Below the pieces are notes generated by a model. It was given only the letters and a program-made list of their open reading frames with translations, searched no databases and was not told where the DNA came from. The translations under genes were made by a program, and so were the position numbers. Shown in pieces: positions 20,151-32,176 of a DNA stretch of 64,000 nt; position 1 is the first letter of the stretch, and every line of letters begins with the position of its first letter. Source of the DNA: Porodaedalea pini (taxonomy: Eukaryota; Basidiomycota; Agaricomycetes; Hymenochaetales; Hymenochaetaceae); NCBI GenBank assembly GCA_002794775.1, contig NBAY01000046.1:306479-370478 (forward strand). The letters are read 5' to 3'.

Positions 20151-23100
20151 ATGCCCACGCATTACTCCCTACAAGGTTCGTCTCCTGTCTTGCATAGTCT
20201 GTCCAGCTTTGACATTCTTTGTAGTTCTCCGCGTTCAAGACGTGGCCTATACCTCCGCAGTGCCAGAGCTTTATGTGGAAGTTCAGTTCGGCAACGTCAC
20301 CAAGCGAATCCGCACGATAAGGGACACATCGCCGACTTGAAATGAAACTCTTAGATTGTAAGTAGGCACAGCAACCTGATGACAGAGACTCTCAATGCTT
20401 TGTGTGCAGCCCGTCGTCAGATGCTTCCGTGGTTCTTAATGTTCAAGTCAAAGACGATGCATCACACTCGAAATGCGTCGGCTACGTTGACATCAAGCTC
20501 CGCAAGCTTCTAGAGAACTGTGCTAATGGAGAAGGTGATTTACAGCTTTACTTATTGTGGCTTTTTCTTATACTTATTCCTTAATTGCCTGTAGTCCAGC
20601 TGAAGCTCTCGTCTGGAAAATCACCACCAACGTTTGCGAGTATCATCCACCTACACTCTAAGGTCGTTGATTCGATGGCAGCCGTCGGACTTCTTATAAA
20701 GGAGGCTAAGCAAGCTGTTCAAGAACGTAGACTCGACCACTCTCCAGAAGCATCAGCTTCTACTGCTTCCATTGTCACCGGGGGAGGGGGACTGCTGAGT
20801 GACATGTGTAAATCTCTTTGGAGCCTTCTCTCAAAGCTGGACGCAGTTGTCCAGATCATGGACGAAGTATCTAAAGTAAGCTTCCCGATCTCGATGGTGT
20901 GTGTTCATAATCGCTAAGTGCGACTAGGTTCACCCCTACGTGTCTGTCGTGTGGCAAGCTACTTCAGTTTTGTACAAGGTGTGTGTGGTAGCTGTTGTGC
21001 CGCGTGGAGTGTGCCTTAAACATATGTTTCTATACAGATCGTCTCACATCAGTTCAAGACTGACCAGAAACTTGCCGAACTGGTTCATGCCATGGACGAA
21101 GCCTTCGACTTCGTCACTGACGCCAACAATTTGTCTGGAAAAACTCAGAATCTCAAAGAAAACATCATCAAACTCGTCCAGCAAACCACCGAGTGCTGTC
21201 TCTTTGTTCAAGACTATGCCAGTCGCGGTTTTGCAAGTAAACATATTCATCAGAGTTGATACTTCCGGGAAACTGATCTGGTACGCTAGAACGGATGCTC
21301 ACTAAAGCAGCAGTCAAAAGATAGACGACTTCAAAGCGCGTTTCGCCGATCTCAAGAATGCACTGGACTCGGATATCAATTTGCATACTGCGTTTGTTTC
21401 TGGGCGGATATTAGAAGAAATAGGCCAAATAGGTGAGTATCGGTTTATGCGATAAAAAACTTGATTAAAATACTTCAATTAGCTCTGGAGCAACAACGCT
21501 CTAAGCTACTCGAACGACTCAAGCCAGAGGAGACGGATGCACATGACCGTCGCACATGCTTCGAAGATACATGTCTCGAAATTCGAAATGAAATCATGGC
21601 GAGCCTGTTATCAGATGACGACCAGAAATTCTCTGGCTACACGGTGTTGCGGGCTCCGGGAAAAGCACGATCGCTACTACCATCGAGGAGCATTTTCGTG
21701 TTATGTCTCGCCTTGGTGCCTTTTTGTTCTTCGAACGTGGAAAAAGCCAGCCTAACTTGGTCATTCGGGCTATTGCATACAAGCTGGCAATGTTTGATTC
21801 CTCTATCGCGTCACACATCACCGCTGCTGTTGAGCAGGATAATGATATCGCTATGGCTATAGCTGCAACACAGTTCGAGAAGCTTCTTGTGGAACCACTC
21901 AAAGCCGCTGCACCCACCATTCAGGGCCCTATTGTCATCGTGCTCGATGCGATGGATGAGTGCGGCACGACGGACGCTCGAGCGACGTTAATGCATCATT
22001 TCCAACGCGATCTTCCGAAGCTTCCTAAGTGTTTCCGATTCCTTATCACGAGCCGACGGGAACGAGACATCGAAAAAGCGTTGTCATCTGAGCCGGCTGT
22101 TCGTGCAATCGAGTTAGACTACAAGTTGCCGGCCAGTCACTACGACGTACTTCGATATATTGACCATGAGATGCGGATGATCTTCGCAAAAGCGGAGCTC
22201 GAAGTACCAACGGATTGGCCATGGGATGCGAATATCTCTCTCTTTGGCAAGACAGCGCACGGACTTTTCATATGGGGGTCAACGGCTGTTAAGTTAGTGT
22301 CAGCATACAAGGATGATCCATTCGGGACACTCGAGGACCTAGTTTCATATTGCCGGAAGGGTGATTCAGATTCATTTTCGCTCAGTGGATTCGGCCTCGA
22401 TGACTTGTATGCCACTGTGCTCAGCAGGTCGGAAATCTCATGGCAGAACCCTAGATTAAAAGCTCGCTTTTCACAAGTCCTCGGACTCATCCTTCTTAGC
22501 AAAATTCCACTCTCGATCACCGCGATTGATGGGATTCTAGGCTTTCCAAAGATATCGTCATCACGCCTCATCATCGAAAGGCTTCAAAGCGTGCTTGCAT
22601 ACACACCTGATGTGCTCGACGCGCCTGTCCGTCTCTTCCACACCTCCTTCTCGGACTACTTGATGTCACCTAAGCGATCTGCAGACTCTTGGTTCATTGA
22701 TATCGACCACGAGAAGCAGACGATAGCCACTCGGTGTTTTGATGTGATGGAGAAGTCGCTGTGCTTCAATATCTGCAACCTGGAGACATCATTCGTCGGG
22801 AATGACGAGGTCGCAGGGCTCAAGGAGCGTATCAAGGAAAAGATACCGCTGTATTTGGAATATGCTTGTCGTTTCTGGGCTGAACATCTTTGCGACGTGT
22901 CGTATTCACCCAACTTAGTCGACTCGCCTAACAAGTTGAAAACTTTTGCAAGACACCACCTTCTGTACTGGTTTGAAGTCCTTAGTTTGACTAAACACTT
23001 CCGTCGCCTCGCTGGGCGAGCACTTCTTGATGCCGTCCTGTGGACTGCTGTTAGTACATTCGTCCACTTTTCTTATAGTAATGCAGCTTATGTTCTGGTA

Positions 23101-24367
23101 GTCAAACCGCAGCGAGATCTCGTCGTTCTTATGGGATGCCTACAGGCTAGCGAGCATCTTTGCATTACCGATTTCACAAAGCACGCCACATATCTACCTC
23201 TCTGCACTTATTTTTTCGAAAGGGGAATCAGCTGTCTCAGATCATTATTCGAAGACACCTCCTGCCGTTCGCGTATATCGTTTAGGAACCAAAGCATCGG
23301 CACCACGCATTAAGACTTTCGTAGGCCACAGTGACGGCGTCATGTCGGTCGCGTTCTCTCCTGACGGGAAGCGTGTCATCTCGGGCTCTTCTGATTGTTC
23401 AATCCGTGTTTGGGACGCGGAGAGCGGGGAGGTCGTCTCGGGCCCGTTCCAAGGGTACACGGACAGCGTCTTGTCGGTCGCGTTCTCTCCTGACGGGAAG
23501 CGTGTCGTCTCGGGCTCTCGGGATTGTTCGATCCATGTTTGGGACGCGGAAAGTGGGGAGGTCGTCTCAGGCCCGTTTGAAGGGCACATGTACGGCGTCT
23601 TGTCGGTCGCGTTCTCTCCTGACGGGAAGCGTTTCGTCTCGGGCTCTCTTGATTGTTCGATCTATGTTTGGGATGCGGAGAGCGAAGAGGTCGTCTCGGG
23701 CCCGTTTGAAGGGCACATGGACAGCGTCGAGTCGGTCACGTTCTCTCCTGACGGGAAGCGTGTCGTCTCGGGCTCAACTGATTGTTCGATCCATGTTTGG
23801 GACGTGGAGAGTGGAGAGGTCGTCTCAGACCCGTTTGAAGGGCACACACACAGCGTCTTGTCGGTCGCGTTCTCACCTGACGGGAAGCGTGTCGTCTCGG
23901 GCTCTCTGGATGATTCGATTCGTGTTTGGGACGCGGAAAGTGGGGAGGTCGTCTCGGGCCCGTTTGAAGGGCACGTTTCTAGCGTCAACTCGGTCGCGTT
24001 TTCACCTGATGGAAGGCGTGTCGTTTCGGGCTCAGAGGATTGGATCATACGTGTTTGGGACACAGGAAGCAGGCAGGTCATCTCCAGCTCTGGGATCACC
24101 AGTGTTTCAAATGTGGACAAGGGGAACGTCCTTTCAATATCACCCGAGGAGAGCATGAACTCGAACTGGGTCATGTCTGAAGATGGATGGATACTTGGTA
24201 AACAAGGGGAATTACTCTTATGGATTCCACCTGATATCTGTTCAACGCCTTGGCACCCTCGCAATACCGCTGTTTTCAGCTGCCAGTTTTCTACAAGACT
24301 GGACTTTGCGGACAGTGGAAGTGCACTGGGGCTGAATTGGCAAAAGGGCTTCAATATGGACAAGTAA
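20151..24367 (+). pseudogene. C2-NACHT-WD40 STAND protein gene with a stop and a frameshift
   Basis: Exon 1 (20151-20175, MPTHYSLQ) and exon 2 from 20225 start a C2 domain (VPELYVEVQFGNVTKRIRTI). Exon 3 continues it (SVVLNVQVKDD-like strand). Then comes the helical N-terminal region typical of fungal STAND proteins (KLAELVHAMDEAFDFVTD), the NACHT ATPase with Walker A GVAGSGKST (about 21643-21669) and Walker B IVIVLDAMDECG, and SRRERDIEKAL. After a 52-bp intron (23050-23101) come six WD40 repeats and a tail with GWILGKQGELLLWIPP. Two defects: TGA at 20338-20340 where Trp is expected (SPT-stop-NET), and a one-base loss near 21628 just before Walker A (DDQK|ILWLHG). One intron join near 21240-21310 is unresolved. 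Such proteins act in fungal non-self recognition or programmed cell death signalling; this copy is probably inactive unless the defects are assembly errors. Confidence 0.8.
23324..24097 (+). repeat. six tandem 129-bp WD40 repeats
   Basis: Repeat units start at 23324, 23453, 23582, 23711, 23840 and 23969, an exact 129-bp (43-codon) period with very high nucleotide identity. Each encodes GHxxxVxSVAFSPDGKRVVS followed by GSxDxSIxVWDAESGEVVSG. Differences concentrate in a few codons (see findings). Confidence 0.95.
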
Positions 24368-27300
24368 TATGGTGTGTGTGTGCGAGAGATGTATGGAAGT
24401 CCATTGTATGTAATGAAAGTAGTTTCTGAAGAAAAATATGTGTCTAGTTGTAACTGACACGATGATCTGCTCGACGTCCAATGCCTTGGTATATCCATCA
24501 ACGGAGTCAAATAAATACCTCGATATCAGAATGCTTGATGTCAAGAAGCATAGGGGCCGCTGGACTTCCACATGTGTCGAAGGTCGTAGAGCATCAACAG
24601 TGCCGATAATGTCCCAAGCTCACAAAAGACTACTTCACGTTCTTTGAATTACACGCAGTGGCCGCTTGTTCAACTGGCGGCACGAACGCAAATTTCGCGT
24701 CGATCGTTTCAAATACGTCATCGGTTACTTCTTTCGACGACTCTGGCCTTTCCACAACACGTCAGCAGCCACACGTCGCTATCCTCTGTTCCATCAGCGA
24801 CAGTAGTTTTTCGACTCAGGTCCCGGCATGTGTTCTGGCACGCGCACGGTCGGTCTTGACAACAATAGTGAGAGGCTTCGAAGTGGTACTCCCCATTGTT
24901 TCTCATTCTTATATTACAGTGCAAAATGCAGAACTGTTGAACGATTTCTACTTCCTCTTTCGCGACGGGCGAATCTCAATCTCGACGTCCACCCCCGCGA
25001 GCTCAAGCAGAGCCTACTCCTTCTCGGCCACACCCTTTTTGCCCACTTCAGTGCGTCGGCTGCCCTCGGCTTCATCTCTCCTTCCCCCAGATACAGTATT
25101 AGATCTCGATCTGGGAAGAGCAAGCTGGAAATGTGCTGTTTTCCTAGCCTCGTCAAAGACAATTAAACACGTAAACAAATCTATATCGGCTCCAACGCTA
25201 GTGGTCGTCAGAATAGAATGGAGCTTACTCTTGGTCAGTACGCTGATACGGTTTCTGTTTGCTTCTACTCTGCGAATATTTTGACAAATTATGCTCTACG
25301 GCCTGGCAATGTTCATGACGGAGGGAAGGATGAACGAAGAAGATGTCTACCAATTTGACTTGGATATTCTTTAATATCTTCAATCGAATTTCCATATGGG
25401 TATACACGCCGGCCTCTCAAATCTTGCACACGGTCTTGTACGGCGGTGCCGCTCGATGAACTCACGCATACTACACTTTCTGCGAGGACAGTCCCAAGCT
25501 GTGTGCATCGTGATATCACTCCTTCGTCCTCAACTCACCTATTTCCCTGAGTTCTCAGGCCTAAACGGTGTTTTCCTACATGCCCACATCATTTGCTAGC
25601 AAGTTTACATTTGAATACCCTTCCCATAATTCCACGAGCACTTCGAAAGGCAGAAGTACAGAACATGCTCCTTTCCGTGCAGTGACATGCGCTTTTATTG
25701 GGATAGGACAATCCGCGTCCTCCGTCGCCTCACCTGTCCTTGCATCTCTTCACCCGCAACCTCCAAGAGGTTCATCCCTCAGCATCTCCCGTCCGCCCTT
25801 GCTGCTGTCCGCCACACCCAAGCTGTGTACCAGATCCAATTCCGGAAGGCATGTAGAATCCCAAGCTAGATCTCAACGCGAATGTGACGGATGGCAAGTT
25901 CTGGTTCGTGATTATTGTCTTCCTTTTTTATTTATGAACAATAAGCTAATGCCTACATATATTTTTTCGAATAGCTACGTCCGAGAGTTCCTTCTTCAAT
26001 TCATGCCCATGTACAACGAAAAGCCAGATGATCGCCCTTGTCTTGAACCCCCCACTCTTCGGGCCGCGGTTGGATCTGGACGCCAAGACGTTTCTTGTAA
26101 TACGGGCTCGCCATCCTCACCGTTTCGAGACAAGCCTCGATTGGACATGTTATTGGTGCTTTGACCAGCTTCGGCGGCAAACCTGGTTCAGTCTTCACCA
26201 TTGGGACTTCCAAATTTGCGCCGGACAAGCTGTGAAGCAAAGAACGCTTCACACACTCGACAATCATGAGCGACGGATTCGATGGTCTCCCATTCGCAGG
26301 CAGACGCCCACTCCTTATGATTCGCTGTTCCAGTCAAGGTGGTGCAGGCTCTATGGGCAAAACGTACGTATGATAAATGTGGCAACTCAGCACGCAACGT
26401 GTCGAACCGTATCAGCGCAGCTTTTAATCAGTTTGACGCGAATTCTGCTTCCTCATTCGAAACCATCGCGCCGGGAAGCACATGATGGGTGGGACCACAG
26501 TGGACTCGAATGCGCCTGAGATTGTGGACAAGAAATTTCTCTCGCTGGTCAACGAGCTCATATGAGACGATTGTGTCCATCTCAAACCAAGTGATTGTAT
26601 GGGCGAACAAGTGTGAAAGCTAGAGGGATGGGCGCACGCTCATTTAGGTCATACGGCTTGTATTAGAGAGCGCAACAGACGATGCTGTCTAGAGTGAGAT
26701 GTATACTCACTCGTGCCGTTAGATGATCACTCGAACGTGCAGGATGATGGTATCCCCAATACTAAGGACACGCAATTACCGGTGGTTTGCTCTTCCGCAA
26801 GTACCTTCCGAACTGTCGTCAGGAAGACTTAGCGAATGCAAGGACTCTCTAAACCTAGGTGTGAATGGTGTTTTTATTATTATTAGACCTGTGGTCATCT
26901 TTGCCTAGTTTACCTAGTGTAGGGTATACCAGGACACATTAAACTTTCTATCTACATGACCTCCCTTCCCCCCCCCCCCTCTTTGGAGAGAATGAGAAGA
27001 GTTGTTGAAGGGCCAAAGGATTATGCCTCGTAAGCTGTTTATCCGTTCATATAGGGAACAAAGGTTAAGAGTGTTCTCTAGCACTTCGGCATCCAGACTT
27101 TATTCATGAGTAGAGCTAGCTGCTGTACTTATAATGTCCTGACGTGGGTCGCGGCCCTAAAAGGACAATAATGCGGATTCAAAAAAAAAGGTGAACTAAT
27201 ATGTACCAAATCCATAACACTTTGGTCCCCAGCAGCACGAAAAAATTGTAATTAACAAGTTCAACGACTTGACTACGAGTAAGTCGCCATTTGCACCTCA

Positions 27301-27569
27301 AACGGGTATATTTCTCTTTGTCTGTCTTTGTCTCTGAGAAAGGACTTGCGCCTCTCTTTCAAAAATTTCGTGTAAAATTAATAAAATCAGGTTTTGTTGC
27401 TACGTATCATATTCTCATTGATATTCCAGATTTCACCGCTTAAAACATTTCAACAACAAAAACATTTCTCAGCATGTACTAGTATTTATACGTATAACAT
27501 CGAGTTCAACTGGACTGTTCGTACTCTTACAGCAAGCATTCGCACACAATGGACAAGTCAGTGCCCCGC
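24368..27569. other. 3.2-kb stretch without a recognisable gene
   Basis: Two open stretches on the plus strand (24658-25284 and 25568-26164) look like composition effects: they are Ser/Thr-rich, match no family I know, and overlapping frames are equally open. A C-rich run is near 26967-26981 and A-rich runs are near 27180-27190. The stretch separates the two copies of the MFS/NACHT duplication and could hold decayed sequence. The right end is the 3' flank of MFS copy B. Confidence 0.4.
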
Positions 27570-30222
27570 CTAGTAAAGATACCTGAACCCTCGTTTTCTC
27601 TCCATCGCCTCCTCGAGCGTGATGCCTTCCAGACGTGCCGCTTCCTCGATACGTTCGCGATTAACGCCCTTAAGCGCGCCTAGTTCATCTCTGTCCAGTT
27701 TCTTGTTGTCACGGATGAGGATCCATCGTATCACTGACGTTGTTATTGTGTGAGCTCGAGATGCACGTTGAGAGATGTTTAACTTACCGAATGCTAGGAC
27801 GGAGCTAGTGGCTAGCGCTGCTATACCGATGAACATCGATTGGTGGTATGTCGGTCCCCACTCTGCCTTCCAGGCGAATGAACCGACACTTCCGAATCAG
27901 AAATTTTGAGTACTGGTTTATCTCGCTTATGTGAAGTAGGAGATGACGAACAGGTTTCCGATGTTGCCAAATCCATTCACTATCCCGATTGCCACTGCAC
28001 GCTTTGTTGGCGGGCGTGGAATGGCGTTGGATACCCAGACCAAGGTCAAAGCGAAGCCTATGTTGACGTGTCCGACGATATATATCAATGAGATACTCTG
28101 ACGAGTCTGCCGAGGGTGAATAGCGACGAACCTGCATAACCGCTCGCCATGAGGAACATCCCAACGTACCGACCACCAACGGAGAATGTCGATACGCCAA
28201 TGATATAGCCGACAATGACTCCCCACCATGGCACCGTAATGTGGAAGAATCGTTCTCCAGATTTATCTGGTTGCGATGGACTTCAGAAATTTGATTCGTC
28301 TCAAATGCACCGAATAAGACCCACCGGCATGGAAGGCGTTCACACAGCAGACGATGGTAGCGAAAATCCATGGTGGACTTTAACAAAAGAATGTTTTCAG
28401 TGCCTACTCGAGAATCGTCACAGGACTATATCCCCCAAGAGATCACTTACGCAGCAAGAAGTAAACTGATCGTGGTATTGAAGCCAAGAGTCGAAGTAAG
28501 TCTGTCAAACACAGAACACGAGTAATCAGTAACTTTAATAGGCGCAAAAGAATTGAAAGAGCCTACGTCGGGAAGAAGTTTACGAAGCTCAACCCCAAGA
28601 GCTGCGACGCCGTCATGACAGAGAAAATCGGCACCTTGATGTCCTTGCACGCGAGCTTCAAGCCAGTCCACATCCTACAGACTCACAATGAGCAGTGCGC
28701 AAGCCGATCAGAAGTTATTCTCTATGCTCACGATTCGCCTGCGCGATCTTGATCCGCTTCTCCTGCGTCCTCTGCAAGTCGTGCTTGGGCGAGACGACCC
28801 TCGGTGGGAAACATCCAGCGAGTGTTCTCCGGCTAGCAGAAGGAGGTGATGAGTTGCGTGCGGATTGCTATATAGAGACAAAGCGTACGTAGTCGGGTAA
28901 AGCCCATCTAGAGATAGCAAAAGTGTTGGCACTCACGCTAATGAGGGAAATTCAGAATGCTTACATGGATAGAAATCCGATACAGATTGTAATAGCGCCC
29001 TAGAAGCAGAAGCGAGAGCATTAGGCAAGTGTGCTAAGTTGTGTGCAATGTACCCACTTCAATGAAGAAGAGCCTTGTGAAAGGATATCTCAGCATACGC
29101 TTGAGGTGCAAATCAAGATGAAGGGCGCTTGCCATCTCCAGCCACGTATTCCCCTCTTCCCCTCCATGCCAGAGAGAATTCCTGCAGCCATTAGCTTCGT
29201 CCAAGACGTCCATTAGCCAACACCAGCGCCATACATACGTAAATGAGCTTACGCTGCCAAATGCATTCGATATCAGCAGTCCACCATATAATATGGCAGA
29301 TCGGAATGCCAGTTCCTTGAGTTGAAGAAATCAAGATCTTGAACGAGCGTATCGATAATTGACTACATACCTTTCGCGTGTACCACCTCGAGAGAAGGTA
29401 GATGGCACCCGGGTAGAACGCCGCCTCCGGAAGACCGATGAAGAACCGACATGCAAGTATACCGCCAAAGGAGTGGGTAATCTTCATCCAGCATTAGATG
29501 CAAGCATGCCTCTAAAAATGCTGCAGACACATACACCAGTCATCGCGCTAGTCAGTCCCCAGAGCACTACGCAGATTCCGATGTACCACGAAGGCCTGAC
29601 AAAAAAAGGACATCAAGTCTGCCAGGAAGGATGGGAGAAAATATGAAGCTAACCGTTTCACGTAGTTCAGAACCTTGATGGTTGAACAAAGGCAGACTCA
29701 GTGCTAGATCACTCTACGGTATTATTCTGAATTAAACGTACCATATTGGAAGGAATCTGTGCGGGACAGTATGAGCCGTACAGTACGGCCACAACCGCGT
29801 CATATTGAATGTCTGAGTTAAGTGCACGATAAGCACGTGGATCTCAAGTATTACGGAGTCGAAAAGCTTACCAGATAGACCGAGATCTTGTTCGAGGCCC
29901 TGGAGTCTCGCAGTTGTGATGGCAGTCCTCTGTAAGATTGATTGATCAGCATTGACGGGAAACATGGACTCGAACGCCTCACATCAATGTAATTCATGAT
30001 GAAAATGAGGATAATCGTCGGCATGAGGCGCATGTCGAGCTTGCGAACCAGACGCTTTTCCTCCATCGCACGCCTAGCCGAATCCAGAATAGCCCTGTCC
30101 GATGTTGCATCATCGTCCCTTTTCGACAGTCTCTTACCGTCTACAGAGGCATTCTCGATGTAGGACTCGTCTGCGATGGCCTTTTTCGAGTCATTCGCCG
30201 CTCCCATATCGGAAGAAGCCAT
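27570..30222 (-). CDS. MFS transporter, Dal5/Tna1-like (copy B)
   Basis: Start at 30222 (MASSDMGAANDS); end ERKRGFRYLY at 27570. Same exon plan and length as copy A. Shared blocks include RTAITTARLQGLEQDLG, GLPEAAFYPGAIYLLSRWYT and FALTLVWVSNAIPRPPTKRA. Protein differences from copy A are scattered and mostly conservative, and I saw no stop or frameshift, so both copies may be functional. A likely plasma-membrane symporter for an organic anion; substrate unknown. Confidence 0.8.
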
Positions 30223-31318
30223 GATCGTGTTTGTCGAAGGTACAGAAGGTTAATCGCAGTCGCGGAAAGAGGTGTGCTGCAGAGCAAGAGTTGCGCGCGG
30301 TAGTCTTCGGCGCCGGGAAAGACGACGTTCAGCACCTACTGGACTCACTGGCGGCATCATAAGGGCGCTCTATAAGCTCCTAATCTGTTCGCTTCACGGG
30401 CCGTCTTCACGCACGTGAGCATCCTGAACACAACCGCTTGCCGGCATACACAGGCTTCCTTGCTTTAAGAATACAGGAAGGCGTAGGGTGAAAGCATATC
30501 CGCGTTCCACATATATAATCCGCGAGAGATGTTCGCGTCCTCGTGATGATGCCGAGCGCCATGAGTGCGGAGAACGAAAAGCGAAGCGGGGAAATAGAGG
30601 CGCTGAATCCGGATTGGTCGAATGCGCTTCTATCGATGACTGAATTTTGAAGACGACGATGATGCCGATTTATTCTTGGGCTCCTGCACTCGCGGTCGTG
30701 GAAGGCGGAGTTCGAGATAGTCGTAGTGCCAGTTTATTTAAAACGCCTTTATATATGGCATCGTACGCCCGTTGACGCTAAAATTGAACCGAGTCGAGTC
30801 GAAAGGCCTCATTCTACAATTGAAATCTCGAGACCTTCAGACGACCCTTGATGGGTCTCAGCACTTGTATCGATTTCAGGCTTTGGGTCGACAGCAAATG
30901 TTTGATGTGCAGTTGAAACGTTCGATGGAGAGGTCAGGCAGAGAACATGCGTTGCGGTGTACGGTATACCATAATCAATGAAGCCAGCACAGTTGGCTGC
31001 TTGACGTTGACAAAGATCAGTCATCCTGACACTGGAGTCGTGCAGTCGAGTCGAGAAAAAGCATTCAGTAAAAAGAGGGAGAAAGCGCGACTCGGACTCA
31101 AAGGATTCAACTTTCGAGACCAGCCACCGAACGCGCACGTGACTTTGAAGGCACGGGTCCAAGCAACATGACAGCCTCCTCGAGGACAATTCATATATTA
31201 ATGCCCTCCTCGGTCTTGGTTTCTATCGGCCATCTTCTTAGACCAAGGAATCTGGAGGAGGCAACGATGGGCTTAGGACGAGACGCAGTCACCGAAGTCG
31301 CATCTTGACGGTTCTACC
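30223..31318. promoter_or_regulatory. divergent upstream region, copy B
   Basis: Counterpart of 19070-20150. No gene seen. Confidence 0.5.
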
Positions 31319-31521
31319 ATGTCCACTGACTATGCTTTGAAAAGTTCGTATCTGATTTGCGAAATCGAATTCTACTTGTTTTCACGCCCTCTGCAGTTAT
31401 TCGTGCTTATGGCGTGGTCTGGGAGTCGAATTTCCATAGAAGAGTGCCGGATCTTTATGTTAAGGTGAAGCTCGGCGACGTCACCAAGCAAACGCGGACG
31501 ATCATCACCTACTTGGAATGA
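31319..31521 (+). pseudogene. truncated start of a C2-NACHT gene (copy B)
   Basis: ATG at 31319 (MSTDYALK), an intron at 31344-31396, then RVPDLYVKVKLGDVTKQTRT. These match the first two exons of the gene at 20151 (MPTHYSLQ, VPELYVEVQFGNVTKRIRT) including the intron position and phase. The Trp codon mutated in copy A is still TGG here, but an indel just before it shifts the frame to a TGA at 31519-31521. Nothing downstream resembles the rest of the NACHT gene. Confidence 0.75.
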
Positions 31522-32176
31522 ACACTAGTACTGGCGGGAGTGCTTTAGACCCCTCCAATAATATTTGCGCATTAGGCCCTATAGTCGCCTGTTATGCAGA
31601 TGTATGCGGACGATTGCTATGGTTGGGCTTTTTATACATTCCTCATTTGTCCTTTTCGTCAGTGCAATTTTATTCCTTCTAGTACTTGAGAGCCGTGGTT
31701 GCTCTAGTTGATGCCCAAGGTAGATTATCACACAGGAAAGGAAGTTCATGGCGGACATGAAATCTAGAAAGTATATTATCTGATACTCAGCGTTGTACAA
31801 AAAAGGTTGTTAGCTGCAAGTTTAGTATTTCATAGCGAAGCAACTTGTAAAGGGGAGAAAAACTACAGATAGTATTGTAATTTGACGGCGCGGTGAAGAG
31901 AGGAAGACGCAAGAAATGAGGAAATGGAGGGTCGGAACAGACAAAACACACGTCGGTATTTATACCAATGACAAGAAATTCAAACGCGAACATGGAAGAG
32001 GACAAGACCAAGGAAGGAAAAGGCGACAAGAAAGATAGCACGGACAACAGACAATGGAGACACAGGAGACCGGATGAAGAGATATGAGAACCCAGAAAAC
32101 AGAACGCAAGAAGATTATGAAAAGCAGCTGAGAGGCCCGTCAACGCGCCACGATGCAACCCGCGACTGCGACCACA
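31522..32176. other. intergenic, 3' flank of noxR
   Basis: No gene seen. It contains the noxR 3' untranslated region and the breakpoint of the segmental duplication. Confidence 0.4.

Larger units (their letters stand above)
16430..20357. repeat. segmental duplication, copy A
   Basis: Contains MFS A, the divergent upstream region and the first two coding exons of the NACHT gene. The same order and orientation recur at 27570-31521, about 11.1 kb away. Homology is lost close to the end of NACHT exon 2. Confidence 0.75.
27570..31521. repeat. segmental duplication, copy B
   Basis: Direct repeat of 16430-20357. The MFS gene is kept full-length; the NACHT gene is cut off after its second exon. Confidence 0.75.

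Noticed and set aside
23104..23320. A frameshift between the NACHT part and the WD40 repeats
   Set aside because: A 52-bp intron (23050-23101) explains the frame change and restores FALPISQSTPHIYLSAL.
23324..24097. Regular 129-bp repeats as a CRISPR or satellite array
   Set aside because: The units are in-frame WD40 codons without spacers.
24658..26164. Long open plus-strand frames of about 200 codons
   Set aside because: Several overlapping frames are equally open, the composition is biased, and no domain or consistent intron join supports them.
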